Source: CAIVVT01 sp963757265
Lineage (GTDB): Bacteria > Acidobacteriota > Terriglobia > Bryobacterales > Bryobacteraceae
Reading direction: 5' to 3'
Assembly: GCA_963757265.1 (NCBI GenBank)
Contig: CAVWRA010000006.1
Location: forward strand, 1,364,001 to 1,428,000
Length of the DNA stretch: 64,000 nucleotides
Within the stretch, counting starts at the first letter, position 1. The number at the start of each line of letters is the position of its first letter. Positions 44,015 through 53,469 of the stretch are shown one piece after another. A program made the position numbers and the translations under genes. Below the pieces are notes generated by a model. That model saw nothing but the letters and a program-made list of their open reading frames with translations, did no database searches and had not been told where the DNA came from.

Positions 44015-46288
44015 ATGGCCGACTCCCTGTCCCGCGCCCGCTTGACCCGCCGCGCCTTCACCGCCGTGGCCGCCGCCGCCCTCACCGCCCCGGCGGTTCG
44101 GCCCCAATCCAGCCCGCAGCCCGCGCCGCCGGCCCCGCCGGAAGCGGACTTTTTTCCTTTCGGTACACATATTTACCGCGAGCCCTCCCTGCCGCTGGAG
44201 CAGCTCCGCGCCGACCTGCCGGTGCTCAAGAAGCTGGGCTTCAACATGGTCAAGATCCAGGAGTCCTGGTCGGCCGACGAACGCCAGGAAGGCGCCGTGG
44301 ATCTGGCGCGCGTCGAACAGCTGATCTCCGACGCCCGCCAGAACGGGCTGCGCGTCTATTTCGGTTTCACCCTGGAGCAGGCGCCGGCCTGGCTGTGGCA
44401 CAAGTTCCCCGATGCCTCGATGCAATACGAGACCGGCCAGCCGCACAACGATCCTTCGCCCTATCTGCTGCCCTCCGACGGCAAGCCCGGCCCGTGCTGG
44501 CACCACCCGGCCGCCCGCGCCGCCGCCGAGCGCTTCCTCGAGACCGCCGTCGCCCGTCTGGCGCGCTTCGACAACATCCTGGTCTGGAACGTGTGGCAGG
44601 AGATCGGCTTTGGGGACCTGCGGCCGGGCCATTTGGGCCTCTGCTATTGCCCCAACACGCTGGCCGCCTACCGCGATTATCTGCACACGCGCTACGCCAG
44701 CCTGGACGCGCTCAACGCCGCCTGGCGCAGCGCCTTCGGCCAATGGGAGGAGGTCGAACCGCCGCGCCTGTTCGCCGCCGTGCCCTCGTGGTTCGACTGG
44801 CGGCACTTCATGGACAGCGTCTATCTGCCCTGGGTGCTGCGCTGGAAAGGCGACGCCGTCCGCCGCGCCGACCCCGCCCATCGGCCCATCCTGGCCCATA
44901 CCGGCGGCGCCTCGATCGCTACTACGGTCGATTGGCGTTGGGCCGAGGCGGTCAACCTGTACGGCTCCTCCTGCTACCCCTCCTGGGGCGACCTCGACGA
45001 GCCTGGTGAGCCGGCCGAAGCGCGGCGCCTCGAAACCCATAACCGCCGCTACCGCCAGTTCTGGACGAACGTGCTGCTGCGCTTCGACCTGATTCGCGCC
45101 GCCGGCCGCGCCCGGGGGCCCGGCGGCAAGTTCTGGACCGCCGAGCTGGAGGGCGGACGCGCCTCCGGCGGCGTCACGCCCGGCCGCGTTCCCGGTCCAC
45201 GCGATATCCGGCTGTGGACGCTCGGCACGCTCGCCGCGGGTTCCAGCGCAGTCAGCTTCTGGAACCATCGTTCGGAGTTGTTCTGGACGGAGGCCTACGG
45301 CTTCGGTTTGCTCGAGCTGGAAGGCGCCACCACCGCCCGCGCCGCCGAAGTCGGCCGCATCGGCAAGGCGCTGCAGACGCATGCCCGCCTGTTTACGGAT
45401 GGCGCCGTGCCGCCCGCCGCCTCGGCCATCGTGTGCGGCGAGCGGCTGCACCAGTTCTGCGCCGCCTCCGGAGCCGAACACGTCTCCGCGCTCGAGAAGA
45501 CGACCGCGGGCCTGTGGAAGGCGCTCTTTGAGGAGGGCTACCCATCCGAGTTCGCCGACGCCGCTTTTCTGCCCCAGCGGCCGGCCCACCTGCGGGTTCT
45601 CCTCCTGCCCATGCCCTGGCTCCTCGAAGCGGAGGCCATCGGCCGCTTGCGGGATTTCGTCCACACCGGCGGGTTCGTCATTGCCGAGGCCTGTCCCGGC
45701 CGTTTCGACGCTTCCGGTTTCGGCTACCCGGGCGAAATGGCGCCGCCCCTGCAGGAGCTTTTCGGCGTCCATCACAAGCAGCTCTACACCCTGCCGCCGG
45801 ACGCCAAAATCCGGCCCCGCCTCGTCGGCGCGGGTCCGCTGGCCGGCCTCACGCTCGAGGCCGAGCGCTGCCTGCAGACGCTCGAACCCGCCGGCGCGGA
45901 GGTGATCCTGACGCTCGGGACGGAAGCCGCGGGCGTGCGCAACCACTTCGGCGACGGCCAGGCGATCCTCCTCGGAACGCTCGTTGGAGCCGCCGTCGAA
46001 GCGACCCGCGAAGAAGGCAAAAAGGCGCTCACGGCGCTCCTCACCCCGGCCGGCGTGAAACCCGATCGCGCCGGGCGGCTGTTGCGCCGCCGCCGCGTAT
46101 TGGACACCCGCCAGGCCTGGTTCCTGTTCAATACCGCCGCCGAGCCGGTGGAGGAGCTGGTTCCGCTGGAAGGCCGCCAGCTCGTCGCCGAGCTGCTGGG
46201 CGAATCGGCGGAGGTGGCCGGCAAGGCCGTGCGCATCAAGGTCCCGCCGCTCGACGTGCGCTGCCTGATCCTCGACCAGCCCGCCTGA
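44015..46288 (+). CDS. Exported GH42-like beta-galactosidase family protein
   Basis: A 757-residue protein with a Tat-type signal (LTRRAFTAVAAAALTAPAV). The N-terminal barrel begins FFPFGTHIYREPSLPLEQLR and GFNMVKIQESWSADE, as in GH42. The acid/base Glu is probably in VWNVWQEIGFGDL and the nucleophile Glu in WTAELEGGRAS. A Rossmann-like trimerisation domain (PWLLEAEAIGRLRDFVHTGG) follows, then a beta domain. It probably hydrolyses beta-galactosides or arabinosides outside the cell. It starts an apparent operon with the Gfo/Idh/MocA gene. Confidence 0.8.
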   Translation: MADSLSRARLTRRAFTAVAAAALTAPAVRPQSSPQPAPPAPPEADFFPFGTHIYREPSLPLEQLRADLPVLKKLGFNMVKIQESWSADERQEGAVDLARVEQLISDARQNGLRVYFGFTLEQAPAWLWHKFPDASMQYETGQPHNDPSPYLLPSDGKPGPCWHHPAARAAAERFLETAVARLARFDNILVWNVWQEIGFGDLRPGHLGLCYCPNTLAAYRDYLHTRYASLDALNAAWRSAFGQWEEVEPPRLFAAVPSWFDWRHFMDSVYLPWVLRWKGDAVRRADPAHRPILAHTGGASIATTVDWRWAEAVNLYGSSCYPSWGDLDEPGEPAEARRLETHNRRYRQFWTNVLLRFDLIRAAGRARGPGGKFWTAELEGGRASGGVTPGRVPGPRDIRLWTLGTLAAGSSAVSFWNHRSELFWTEAYGFGLLELEGATTARAAEVGRIGKALQTHARLFTDGAVPPAASAIVCGERLHQFCAASGAEHVSALEKTTAGLWKALFEEGYPSEFADAAFLPQRPAHLRVLLLPMPWLLEAEAIGRLRDFVHTGGFVIAEACPGRFDASGFGYPGEMAPPLQELFGVHHKQLYTLPPDAKIRPRLVGAGPLAGLTLEAERCLQTLEPAGAEVILTLGTEAAGVRNHFGDGQAILLGTLVGAAVEATREEGKKALTALLTPAGVKPDRAGRLLRRRRVLDTRQAWFLFNTAAEPVEELVPLEGRQLVAELLGESAEVAGKAVRIKVPPLDVRCLILDQPA

Positions 46289-46331
46289 ACCCGGCTGATT
46301 CGATACAATCGCAGGCGAAAGGAACCACTCG

Positions 46332-47513
46332 ATGAGCTTGAACCGCCGCGACTTCGCTCGCGCCACCGCCCTGACTGCGATTTCCTATTCCCGCGTCCTC
46401 GGCGCCAACGACCGCGTCGGCCTGGGCGTGGTCGGCCTCGGCGAGCGGGGCGCCTACGTCATGTCGCTGTTCCAGAACGAGCCCGGTGTCGAAGTGCGGG
46501 CCCTATGCGATGTGTACGCCGTGAAGCTGGACCAGGCGAAACAGAAGGCCCCCGCCGCCCAGACCTTCTCCGACCACCGCCGCTTGGCCGAGCTTCCCGA
46601 GCTCGACGCCGTGCTCGTCGCCACCCCCGACCACTGGCACAAAGGCGTGGCCGTCAACATGCTGAACGCCGGCAAGGACGTGTATTGCGAAAAGCCCCTG
46701 GTCAGCCGCCGCGAGGACGGCCCCGAGATCGTGAAAGCCGCGCGCGTCAACGCCCGCATCTGCCAGGTCGGCATGCAGCAGCGCTCCGGCACCGTGTATC
46801 TCGAAGCCCGCGAGAAGTTCGTCGCCAGCGGGTTGCTGGGCAAGCTCTCGCACGCCTGGTGCGCCTGGAATTCGGGCATCCCCCAGCGCCTGCCCTCGGA
46901 GCCGCGCGAAAAACCGGCCAACCTCGACTGGGTGCGCTTCCTCGGACCGGTGAAATACCGCGACTGGAACCCGGCGCAATACCTCGATTTCCGTGCCTTC
47001 CTCGACTTCGGCGGAGGCAAAATGACAGACTTCGGAGCCCACTGGATCGACGTCGTGCACATGTTCACCGGCGTCAACGCGCCGCACCTCGTCTCCGCCC
47101 AGGGCGGCGTCTTCTACGATTTTCACGACGGCCGCACCGCCCCGGACACCATCTCCGCGCTCTACACCTACCCCGGCTTCACCGTGCACTTTGAATCCCT
47201 TTCGGCGACCAGCGGACCCGGGTACGGAGTGACCTTCTTCGGCGAGAAGGGCCGGCTGTTCATCGATCGCAACCGCTATGAATTCCACCCCGCGGGCAAA
47301 GGCGCCGAGCCCGTGATCGCCCGCTTCCCCGGCGACATCACCCAGCAGCACGTCCACAATTTCCTCGATTGCTGCCGCACCCGCAAACTGCCCAACGGCG
47401 ACGTCTATTTCGGCCACCGCTCGGCCCAGGCCTGCCTGCTGGCCGTGCAGGCCTACGAGGAGCAGCGGACTCTGCGCTTCGACGCCCAGCGCGAGGAAGT
47501 GCTGCCGCTCTAA
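46332..47513 (+). CDS. Gfo/Idh/MocA-family oxidoreductase with Tat signal
   Basis: A 393-residue enzyme with an RRDF twin-arginine signal (LNRRDFARATALTAISYSR). It has the Rossmann VGLGVVGLGERGAYVM, ATPDHWHKG, and EKPLVSRREDGPE with the catalytic Lys, then GGGKMTDFGAHWIDVVHM and the C-terminal dimer domain. It is related to but distinct from the copy at 16.2-17.5 kb. AAAGGAA lies before the ATG, and a TACAAT -10-like site lies upstream. Substrate unknown; a glycoside is likely because of the GH42-like neighbour. Confidence 0.88.
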   Translation: MSLNRRDFARATALTAISYSRVLGANDRVGLGVVGLGERGAYVMSLFQNEPGVEVRALCDVYAVKLDQAKQKAPAAQTFSDHRRLAELPELDAVLVATPDHWHKGVAVNMLNAGKDVYCEKPLVSRREDGPEIVKAARVNARICQVGMQQRSGTVYLEAREKFVASGLLGKLSHAWCAWNSGIPQRLPSEPREKPANLDWVRFLGPVKYRDWNPAQYLDFRAFLDFGGGKMTDFGAHWIDVVHMFTGVNAPHLVSAQGGVFYDFHDGRTAPDTISALYTYPGFTVHFESLSATSGPGYGVTFFGEKGRLFIDRNRYEFHPAGKGAEPVIARFPGDITQQHVHNFLDCCRTRKLPNGDVYFGHRSAQACLLAVQAYEEQRTLRFDAQREEVLPL

Positions 47514-47521
47514 ACCGGCTG

Positions 47522-47660
47522 TAGCAGGCTGCTGAAAAAGGCATCCTGCGAGTCGCCGCCACACTCGCGTGGTCCTGCAACCCATTGCGAATCAATGACC
47601 ACGTTTCAGAGCCGCGACCGTAAGGGAGTCGGCCAATCGGCTTTTTCAGTAACCTGGTAG
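47522..47660. mobile_element. Small non-coding element with inverted ends
   Basis: 139 bases bounded by 21-base ends: TAGCAGGCTGCTGAAAAAGGC at 47522-47542 and its near-inverse at 47640-47660 (4 mismatches). The right part is the 56-base repeat also found at 42921-42976. No coding content. It resembles a miniature inverted-repeat element. Confidence 0.6.
47605..47660 (+). repeat. 56-base dispersed repeat, copy B
   Basis: Second copy of the unit at 42921-42976, with 3 differences in 56 bases. It forms the right end of the inverted-repeat element. Confidence 0.85.
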
Positions 47661-48021
47661 ACTCGACCCCTGGCTGGCCTGGCCGCCGGGCAGTTGCGCC
47701 GGGCCTGTGACGCGCGGCCCTACCTGTTATGTAGAATGAAGGGGCGCATTGCGGCCGGGAGGCGTGAGTGAGTGTGGGTCCAGCCTGTGCGCGCGCCCGC
47801 CAGGTCACGATTAGGGAAACGCGCGCCGCCGGGCGCGCATCTGAGTGTGCAGTTTGCGGCCTGGCGCGGGCTCGTGCCCGGCTGATCGGAGAAACGATTG
47901 CGGCTGCGCGGACGTCCTGGCTTCAGAGGATTTCCGAGGCTGGAGTGGAGCGCGGACCGGCAGCCGGCCCGGCTAATCGAAGGATGTCAGGGCCGTGAGG
48001 CCTCGAAGGAGTTGTATTCAA
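47661..48021. other. Spacer before secreted beta-sandwich protein
   Basis: No gene convincingly supported; a 76-codon frame at 47768-47998 looks random. A weak TAGAAT -10-like site lies at 47732-47737, and a long leader would then precede the GTG start at 48022. No riboswitch was recognised. Confidence 0.3.
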
Positions 48022-49404
48022 GTGAAGAAGTTTGCAAGCTGGCTATTTCTCTTGGCGCTGGCTTCCGCTGCGCCTCTACTGGCGCAGGTCACTTTCACCG
48101 CCACCCCGAATCCGCTGCCCGCGGGCACGAATGTGGTGACCGTTAACTGGAATGCCCCGGCTTCCACGGCCGTCGAAGTTCATCTCATCACCCCAACGGG
48201 ACAGCTGTTTTCGTCAGGCGGAACCACCGGTTCCGCGACCACGGGCACATGGGCTTATCCGGGACTGACTTTCTATCTGATTGACGCCAACACGCGCGTC
48301 ACCCTTGCTACTGTGACGCTGACCAGCGTGGCAACCATCAGCTTGACCCCCAACCCCCTACCCAGCGGGGTCACCAGCGTGACGGTCTCCTGGACTGCCC
48401 CGGGCTATACTTCGGTCGATATTCACAATGGCTCGGCCACGGGCTCGCTGTTTCAATCCGCCCAGCCGCCCACCGGATCGGCCGTCGCCTCGGGGGTCGT
48501 TCCCGGTCAGGCCTTCTATCTCGTCAACCATACCTCCGGCTTATTCCTGGCCAGCGTGTCGATCCTGGGCGATTGGGACATTCCCACCGCCAATCAATCC
48601 CAGTGCCTGCCTTTCGCGGTCCTGAGCGAACCCGCCACCGCCGGGCCGCAAGGCTATGTCACCTGCTGGCGCGTCGGCTATTTCCACTGGTATGCGATCA
48701 ACGGCGCGGGCTGGACCACGGGCTTCTCCTTGAACAACCCGACCGGCTCCGACATGCCCATCCAGATCGCGGTGGCCAACAAGGCCGGGACTGCGTACAC
48801 CCCCAGCAGCGTGACCGTCAACGGGGCTGCCATCACCCTGAGTTCAGGCTCCACCGATGCCCGCACCCTGCCCGCGCACAGCCTCCTGCGCTATGTCTTC
48901 CCCGCCACTGGCGGGGGGGAAGACGACGGCCAGATTTTTCTCCAGGTCCTGGCCAAGGATGGCCTTTCGTTGAACTCCATCCAGGCGGTGGAGGACTACA
49001 GCCTCACCTTGCATGGCATCATCTACTCCACAGTCACTGTGCCCGTCAGCTGGGTGGATCAGGCCAACACGACGTACTCCTCCATGTTCGAGGAAAGCTC
49101 TTCGGATTCGAGCATCGGCTCGTTTGCCATTAAGGACATGTCCGGGGCGGGCCAGACCGTGACCGTGACGGTCTTCGACGTCAACGGGAACCAGCTCGGC
49201 CAGCAACCCCTGGGACTGGCGGCCAACCAGACCACCGCTAATACCGCCGACGGCCTGTTCGGCGCCAGCACCTTCAGCTCTCCGCCCTCCGTGCCGTTCT
49301 TCCGCATCCAGTTCAGCGGCACGGGACAGATTGCGGTCCTGGTGCTCCAGAACCGCGGCCAGTCCATCTCCTCGATGCCGGCCCAGGCCGATCTCGAGCA
49401 CTGA
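48022..49404 (+). CDS. Secreted protein with two Ig-like repeats and a beta-sandwich C-terminus
   Basis: 460 residues, GTG start after CGAAGGAG. It has a signal peptide (FASWLFLLALASAAPLLAQ) and then two similar repeats of about 75 residues starting TATPNPLPAGTNVVTVNW and SLTPNPLPSGVTSVTVSW. The last 270 residues read as beta strands with FSLNNPTGSDMPIQIAVANK and SSMFEESSSDSSIG. This is probably a surface or adhesive protein; no enzyme motif is seen. The C-terminal domain occurs in acidobacterial proteins of unknown role. Confidence 0.75.
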   Translation: MKKFASWLFLLALASAAPLLAQVTFTATPNPLPAGTNVVTVNWNAPASTAVEVHLITPTGQLFSSGGTTGSATTGTWAYPGLTFYLIDANTRVTLATVTLTSVATISLTPNPLPSGVTSVTVSWTAPGYTSVDIHNGSATGSLFQSAQPPTGSAVASGVVPGQAFYLVNHTSGLFLASVSILGDWDIPTANQSQCLPFAVLSEPATAGPQGYVTCWRVGYFHWYAINGAGWTTGFSLNNPTGSDMPIQIAVANKAGTAYTPSSVTVNGAAITLSSGSTDARTLPAHSLLRYVFPATGGGEDDGQIFLQVLAKDGLSLNSIQAVEDYSLTLHGIIYSTVTVPVSWVDQANTTYSSMFEESSSDSSIGSFAIKDMSGAGQTVTVTVFDVNGNQLGQQPLGLAANQTTANTADGLFGASTFSSPPSVPFFRIQFSGTGQIAVLVLQNRGQSISSMPAQADLEH

Positions 49405-49603
49405 TCTTCGCTCCGCGGCCCTGACGCGCAGACATTTTCGGCGTCGGGCCCGCGGCGTCCATCACGCCTTCCGCGCGGCGCCGGATCGGGTCTCAACCCC
49501 CTGTCCGGCGCCGTTTCTCTGTGTGGGATCTTCCGCCCGGCTCACCCGCAACGCTTCCCCGCCCGAGCGTTCAGCCGCCTGGCCCGACCTCCGGCGCGCA
49601 CGC

Positions 49604-50764
49604 TCACGCTTCCTGAATGACGCCCGCCCCCGCGCTGGCGCGCACGGCGTATATCTCCGGCGCCACCTGCGTCGCGGCCTCATAGCGCGTCCGGACCGCG
49701 CGCGCGAACTCCTCCACCGCGCCCGTTTCCACAAACGCCACCATGCACCCTCCAAACCCCGCCCCCGCCTGCCGCGCGCCGATCACGCCCGGCCCGGCCA
49801 GCATCGCTTCCATCATCGACGCCATGGCCGGAGCGCCGATCTCGTACAGCTCGCAGGCGCCCCGGTATGAGGCCGCGCACAGCCGCCCGATCGCCCCGCG
49901 GTCGTCGCCGCTCAGCGCCTCGGCCAGTTCGAGCACCCGCGTGTTCTCCTCGATGATGAACCGGCAGCGCCGGTAGACCTCGTCCCCGGACGACGCCGGC
50001 CGGTTCGCCTCGAGCTGTTCGAGCGTCGCCTCCCTCAGCGCCGCAACGCCCAGATGCCGCGCCCCCTCCTCGCATCGCGCGCGCCGCGCCGAATACTCCG
50101 ATCCGGTCAGTTCCCGCCTGGCGCGCGTGTCCGAGATTACCACCCTCAGCCCCTCGCTCATCGCCACCGGCCGGCTCGAAAGGTCCCTGCAATCCAGCAG
50201 CAGGGCGCAGGAATCCTGCCCCGCGCAGGCCGTGAACTGGTCCAGAATCCCGCAGTTGAGCCCCACAAAATCGCATTCGGCGCGCAGGCACAACTGCGCC
50301 ATGCGCACCGCTTCCAGCCTCCACCCTCCCAGCGCCTGAAAGACCACCGCCGTGGTACACTCCAGGGCCGCCGACGAAGCCAGGCCACTGCCCACCGGCA
50401 CCGTGCTTTGAACCACGCCGTCGAATCCCCGCAACTCCAGGCCTTCGTCCTGCAGCGCCCACGCCACGCCGCGCACGTATTCGCCCCACCCTGTCTCGTG
50501 CTCGATGCGATCCAGCGAAAAATGGGTCTCTGAATCGAGGTTGGCCGAGTAAACGCGGACCTCGCGGTCGTCCCTCGCCCGCGCCGCGATCCACGTGTCG
50601 CGGCTGATCGGCAGCGTCAGCACGAACCCCAGGTTGTAGTCGGTGTGGCTGCCCATCAGGTCCACCCGCCCCGGCGCCCGCGCCACCACTTCGGCCCGTC
50701 CGCCGCGGCGCTGGTCGAACAAACGCGCCACCATCCGCAGCCTGTCTCCGTCCGCAGCCATCAT
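49604..50764 (-). CDS. galK: Galactokinase family (GHMP kinase) with altered sugar-binding motif
   Basis: A 386-residue GHMP-fold sugar kinase. The ATP motif is VPVGSGLASSAALECTT. The catalytic Asp lies in FVGLNCGILDQFTACAGQ, and the C-terminal motif is GARQAGAGFGGCMVAFVETG. The N-terminal sugar motif is GRVDLMGSHTDYN, where the usual Glu of GEHTDY is Ser39; His40 and Asp42 remain. It should phosphorylate C1 of galactose or a related sugar, but specificity may differ. No galT or galE is near. A start at the second Met (50761) is equal. Confidence 0.78.
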   Translation of the reverse strand: MMAADGDRLRMVARLFDQRRGGRAEVVARAPGRVDLMGSHTDYNLGFVLTLPISRDTWIAARARDDREVRVYSANLDSETHFSLDRIEHETGWGEYVRGVAWALQDEGLELRGFDGVVQSTVPVGSGLASSAALECTTAVVFQALGGWRLEAVRMAQLCLRAECDFVGLNCGILDQFTACAGQDSCALLLDCRDLSSRPVAMSEGLRVVISDTRARRELTGSEYSARRARCEEGARHLGVAALREATLEQLEANRPASSGDEVYRRCRFIIEENTRVLELAEALSGDDRGAIGRLCAASYRGACELYEIGAPAMASMMEAMLAGPGVIGARQAGAGFGGCMVAFVETGAVEEFARAVRTRYEAATQVAPEIYAVRASAGAGVIQEA

Positions 50765-50857
50765 CGCGCTGCCCCTCCGTCGTCTTGCAGATCAAGACGC
50801 CCATTCTACATGCGCCGCCGGCCTCCCACCCGCCGCGCCGTGTGGTACCATGCCGCC

Positions 50858-51868
50858 ATGCGTTGGGCAATCGTTTCCATCCTGAGCCTGGCCGTGGCGC
50901 TGGCTGCGCCCCAGGGCCATCTGAAGATCAATTTCATCGATGTGGAAGGCGGACAGTCAACCCTGTTCGTGCTGCCTTCCGGCGAATCGCTGTTGGTCGA
51001 CACCGGCTGGCCCACTCCCGACTCGCGCGACGCGCACCGTATCGTCGCCGCGGCCAAATCCTATGGGCTGACCAGAATCGACTACGTCCTGATCACCCAT
51101 TACCACCTCGATCACATCGGCGGCGTGCCCGAGCTCGCCGCCTTGTTCCCCATCGGCGCCTTCATTGATCACGGCCCCAACAACGAAACCGGCCCCGACG
51201 CCAAACGCCTGGAAGACGCCTATCACAAGGTCCTCGCCTCCGGCGTCAAGCGCCTCGTCGTGAAGCCCGGCGACGTGCTGCCGCTGAAGGGCGCCCGCAT
51301 CGAGATCGTCACCGCCAACGGCGAGCGGATCAAGGGCCACGTGGCCGGCGGTGGCGAGGCCAACCCGGTCTGCGGCAGCGACGCCCGGCGTCCCATCGAT
51401 ACCTCGGAGAACGCGCGCTCCATCGGCTTCGTGCTGACCTTCGGCAAGTTCCGCACCGTCGATCTCGGCGATCTGAGCTGGAACAAAGAGCTGGACCTGG
51501 TCTGCCCCGACAACGCCATCGGTCCGGTGGACCTGTTCGTGGTCTCGCATCACGGCTGGTCGGAGTCGGACTCCAAGACCCTGGTCTACGCTCTGCATCC
51601 CCGCGTCGCCATCATGGACAACGGCGCCCGCAAAGGCGGCTCGCCTTCGGTCTGGCACACCATCACTTCGTCGCCCGGCCTCCAGGACCTGTGGCAGCTG
51701 CATTACTCCATCGAAGGCGGCGCCCAGGCCAACGTCCCGCCCGAGCGCATCGCCAACGTCGATGAGCACTGCCAGGGCTTGGGCATCCAGGCCGATGTCG
51801 CCCCCGACGGCGCGTTCAGCGTGAAGAACCTGCGCACCGGCTTTGCCAAGGATTACCCCGCCAGATAG
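50858..51868 (+). CDS. Exported metallo-beta-lactamase-fold hydrolase (ComEC C-terminal-like)
   Basis: A 336-residue protein with a signal peptide (AIVSILSLAVALAAPQG). The MBL motif is ITHYHLDHIGGVPELAALF, with FIDVEGGQSTLFVLPSGESL at the start, DLGDLSW and VVSHHGWSESDS. The set resembles ComEC/Rec2-type free-standing MBL domains, which may hydrolyse phosphodiesters or peptides. The metal ligands appear intact. Function outside the cell is unknown. It is divergent from galactokinase. Confidence 0.82.
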   Translation: MRWAIVSILSLAVALAAPQGHLKINFIDVEGGQSTLFVLPSGESLLVDTGWPTPDSRDAHRIVAAAKSYGLTRIDYVLITHYHLDHIGGVPELAALFPIGAFIDHGPNNETGPDAKRLEDAYHKVLASGVKRLVVKPGDVLPLKGARIEIVTANGERIKGHVAGGGEANPVCGSDARRPIDTSENARSIGFVLTFGKFRTVDLGDLSWNKELDLVCPDNAIGPVDLFVVSHHGWSESDSKTLVYALHPRVAIMDNGARKGGSPSVWHTITSSPGLQDLWQLHYSIEGGAQANVPPERIANVDEHCQGLGIQADVAPDGAFSVKNLRTGFAKDYPAR

Positions 51869-51972
51869 CCGCGCCCGTCCGCCGCGGCATTTGTGGCCTG
51901 AAAACTCGTCTCTGGAAAGGGCTCGCCGGGCCGGTGCGATAGAATCATCAATTTGGCCCCTGGGTCCTCCTG

Positions 51973-53466
51973 ATGGTTCTTTCCAGCTCGGTCTATTTTG
52001 TCTTCCTGGTCGGGATCTTCCTACTGTACTGGCCGCTGTCGCGCTGGCGCGCCGCCGGCCTCGCCCTCCTGCTCTTCGCCAACTACTTCTTTTACGCCAA
52101 GTGGGATCTCTTTTACCTGGTCCTGATTCCCGCCGCGTCGTTCATCGACTATCTGATCGGACTCGGCCTCGGCGCCGGTCTCCAGCCTCGCGCCGCGGGC
52201 TCCTCCGCCCTGCCCGCCCCAGCGCCCCCGCCACTCTCGGCCGCCTGGTTTCACCAACTCGCGCCGCGCCCCTGGTTCCGGCGTCTGCTCCTCACCTGCA
52301 GCCTGGCGTTGAACCTCGGCATTCTGGCCACCTTCAAATACATGCCGTTCTTCCTCTCGGCCTGGTCCGGCGCCACCGGCCATCAGGCTCCCGCCTGGCA
52401 CTGGACCTTCCCCCTCGGCATCTCCTTCTACTGCTTCCAATCGCTGACCTACACCATCGACCTCTATCGCCGCGACGGCAAACCCGTACGCTCTCTGCTC
52501 ACCTACATGACCGCCGTCAGCTTCTTCCCCACCACGCTCGCCGGCCCCATCACCCGCCCGCTCGTCCTGGCCCCGCAGTTGGAGCAGCCCGGCAAAATCC
52601 TGACCCTCGAGCAAAGCGGCACCGCCCTCTACCGCATCGCCCTCGGCCTGCTCAAGAAATTCCTGATCGCCGACTATCTCGCCGAGAACCTCGTCAACCG
52701 CGTCTTCGACACGCCCGGCCTCTACACCGGCATGGAGACCTTCATCGCCGTCTGGGCCTTCGCCTTCCAGATCTACTACGACTTCTCGGGCTACACCGAC
52801 CTGGCCATCGGCAGCGCCATGCTTCTGGGCGTCAAGCTCCCCGAGAACTTCAACCGCCCCTACACCGCGCTCAACATCAGCGACTTCTGGCGCCGCTGGC
52901 ACATCACGCTCTCCAACTGGCTGCGCGATTACCTGTACTTCTCCCTGCCCGGCCTGCGCTCGAAGTTCAAGGTCTTCACCTACATCAATCTCATCGTGAC
53001 CATGCTGCTCGGCGGCCTGTGGCACGGCCCCGCCTGGACCTTCGTCGCCTGGGGCGCGCTGCACGGCGTCGCCCTGGCCGTGCACCACGCCTTCCGCACC
53101 GCGCACGGCAATCCGCGGCCCTCGGCCAACTTCTGGATCCGCCTCTCTTCCCGCGTGTTGACCGCCAACTACGTCGCCTTCTGCTGGATCTTTTTCCGCG
53201 CCACTTCGTTTGAAAACGCGGGCGCGTTGCTGGGCCGGCTGGCCTCGCTGACGGTCTCCTTCGCCAACATCTCGCCCGCCCTCGTCACCGTTCTGGGCGT
53301 GGCCGCGCTGGGCCACTTCTCGCCCCGCTCCTGGTACGACTTTTCGCTGCGCCAGTTCATCCGCGCGCCCTTCTATGCCCAGGCCGCGGCCGTGGCGCTG
53401 CTCGTGCTGGCCATCCAGTATGTGGCCATGACCGGCGCCGCTCCATTCATCTACACGAAGTTCTGA
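51973..53466 (+). CDS. MBOAT-family membrane O-acyltransferase (DltB/AlgI-like)
   Basis: A 497-residue polytopic protein of about ten to twelve membrane segments. The MBOAT motifs are FWRRWHITLSNWLRDYLYF and the catalytic His351 in LLGGLWHGPAWTF. Upstream, YYDFSGYTDLAIGSAMLLG is the usual core. It moves acyl groups across the membrane from a carrier or coenzyme-A to an extracytoplasmic polymer. It leads an apparent operon with two SGNH proteins, a carrier protein and a KAS III-like gene. Confidence 0.92.
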   Translation: MVLSSSVYFVFLVGIFLLYWPLSRWRAAGLALLLFANYFFYAKWDLFYLVLIPAASFIDYLIGLGLGAGLQPRAAGSSALPAPAPPPLSAAWFHQLAPRPWFRRLLLTCSLALNLGILATFKYMPFFLSAWSGATGHQAPAWHWTFPLGISFYCFQSLTYTIDLYRRDGKPVRSLLTYMTAVSFFPTTLAGPITRPLVLAPQLEQPGKILTLEQSGTALYRIALGLLKKFLIADYLAENLVNRVFDTPGLYTGMETFIAVWAFAFQIYYDFSGYTDLAIGSAMLLGVKLPENFNRPYTALNISDFWRRWHITLSNWLRDYLYFSLPGLRSKFKVFTYINLIVTMLLGGLWHGPAWTFVAWGALHGVALAVHHAFRTAHGNPRPSANFWIRLSSRVLTANYVAFCWIFFRATSFENAGALLGRLASLTVSFANISPALVTVLGVAALGHFSPRSWYDFSLRQFIRAPFYAQAAAVALLVLAIQYVAMTGAAPFIYTKF

Positions 53467-53469
53467 CCC

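Noticed and set aside
47768..47998. 76-codon frame before the secreted beta-sandwich protein
   Set aside because: No ribosome site, no recognisable protein features, Arg/Ala-rich as in random high-GC frames.
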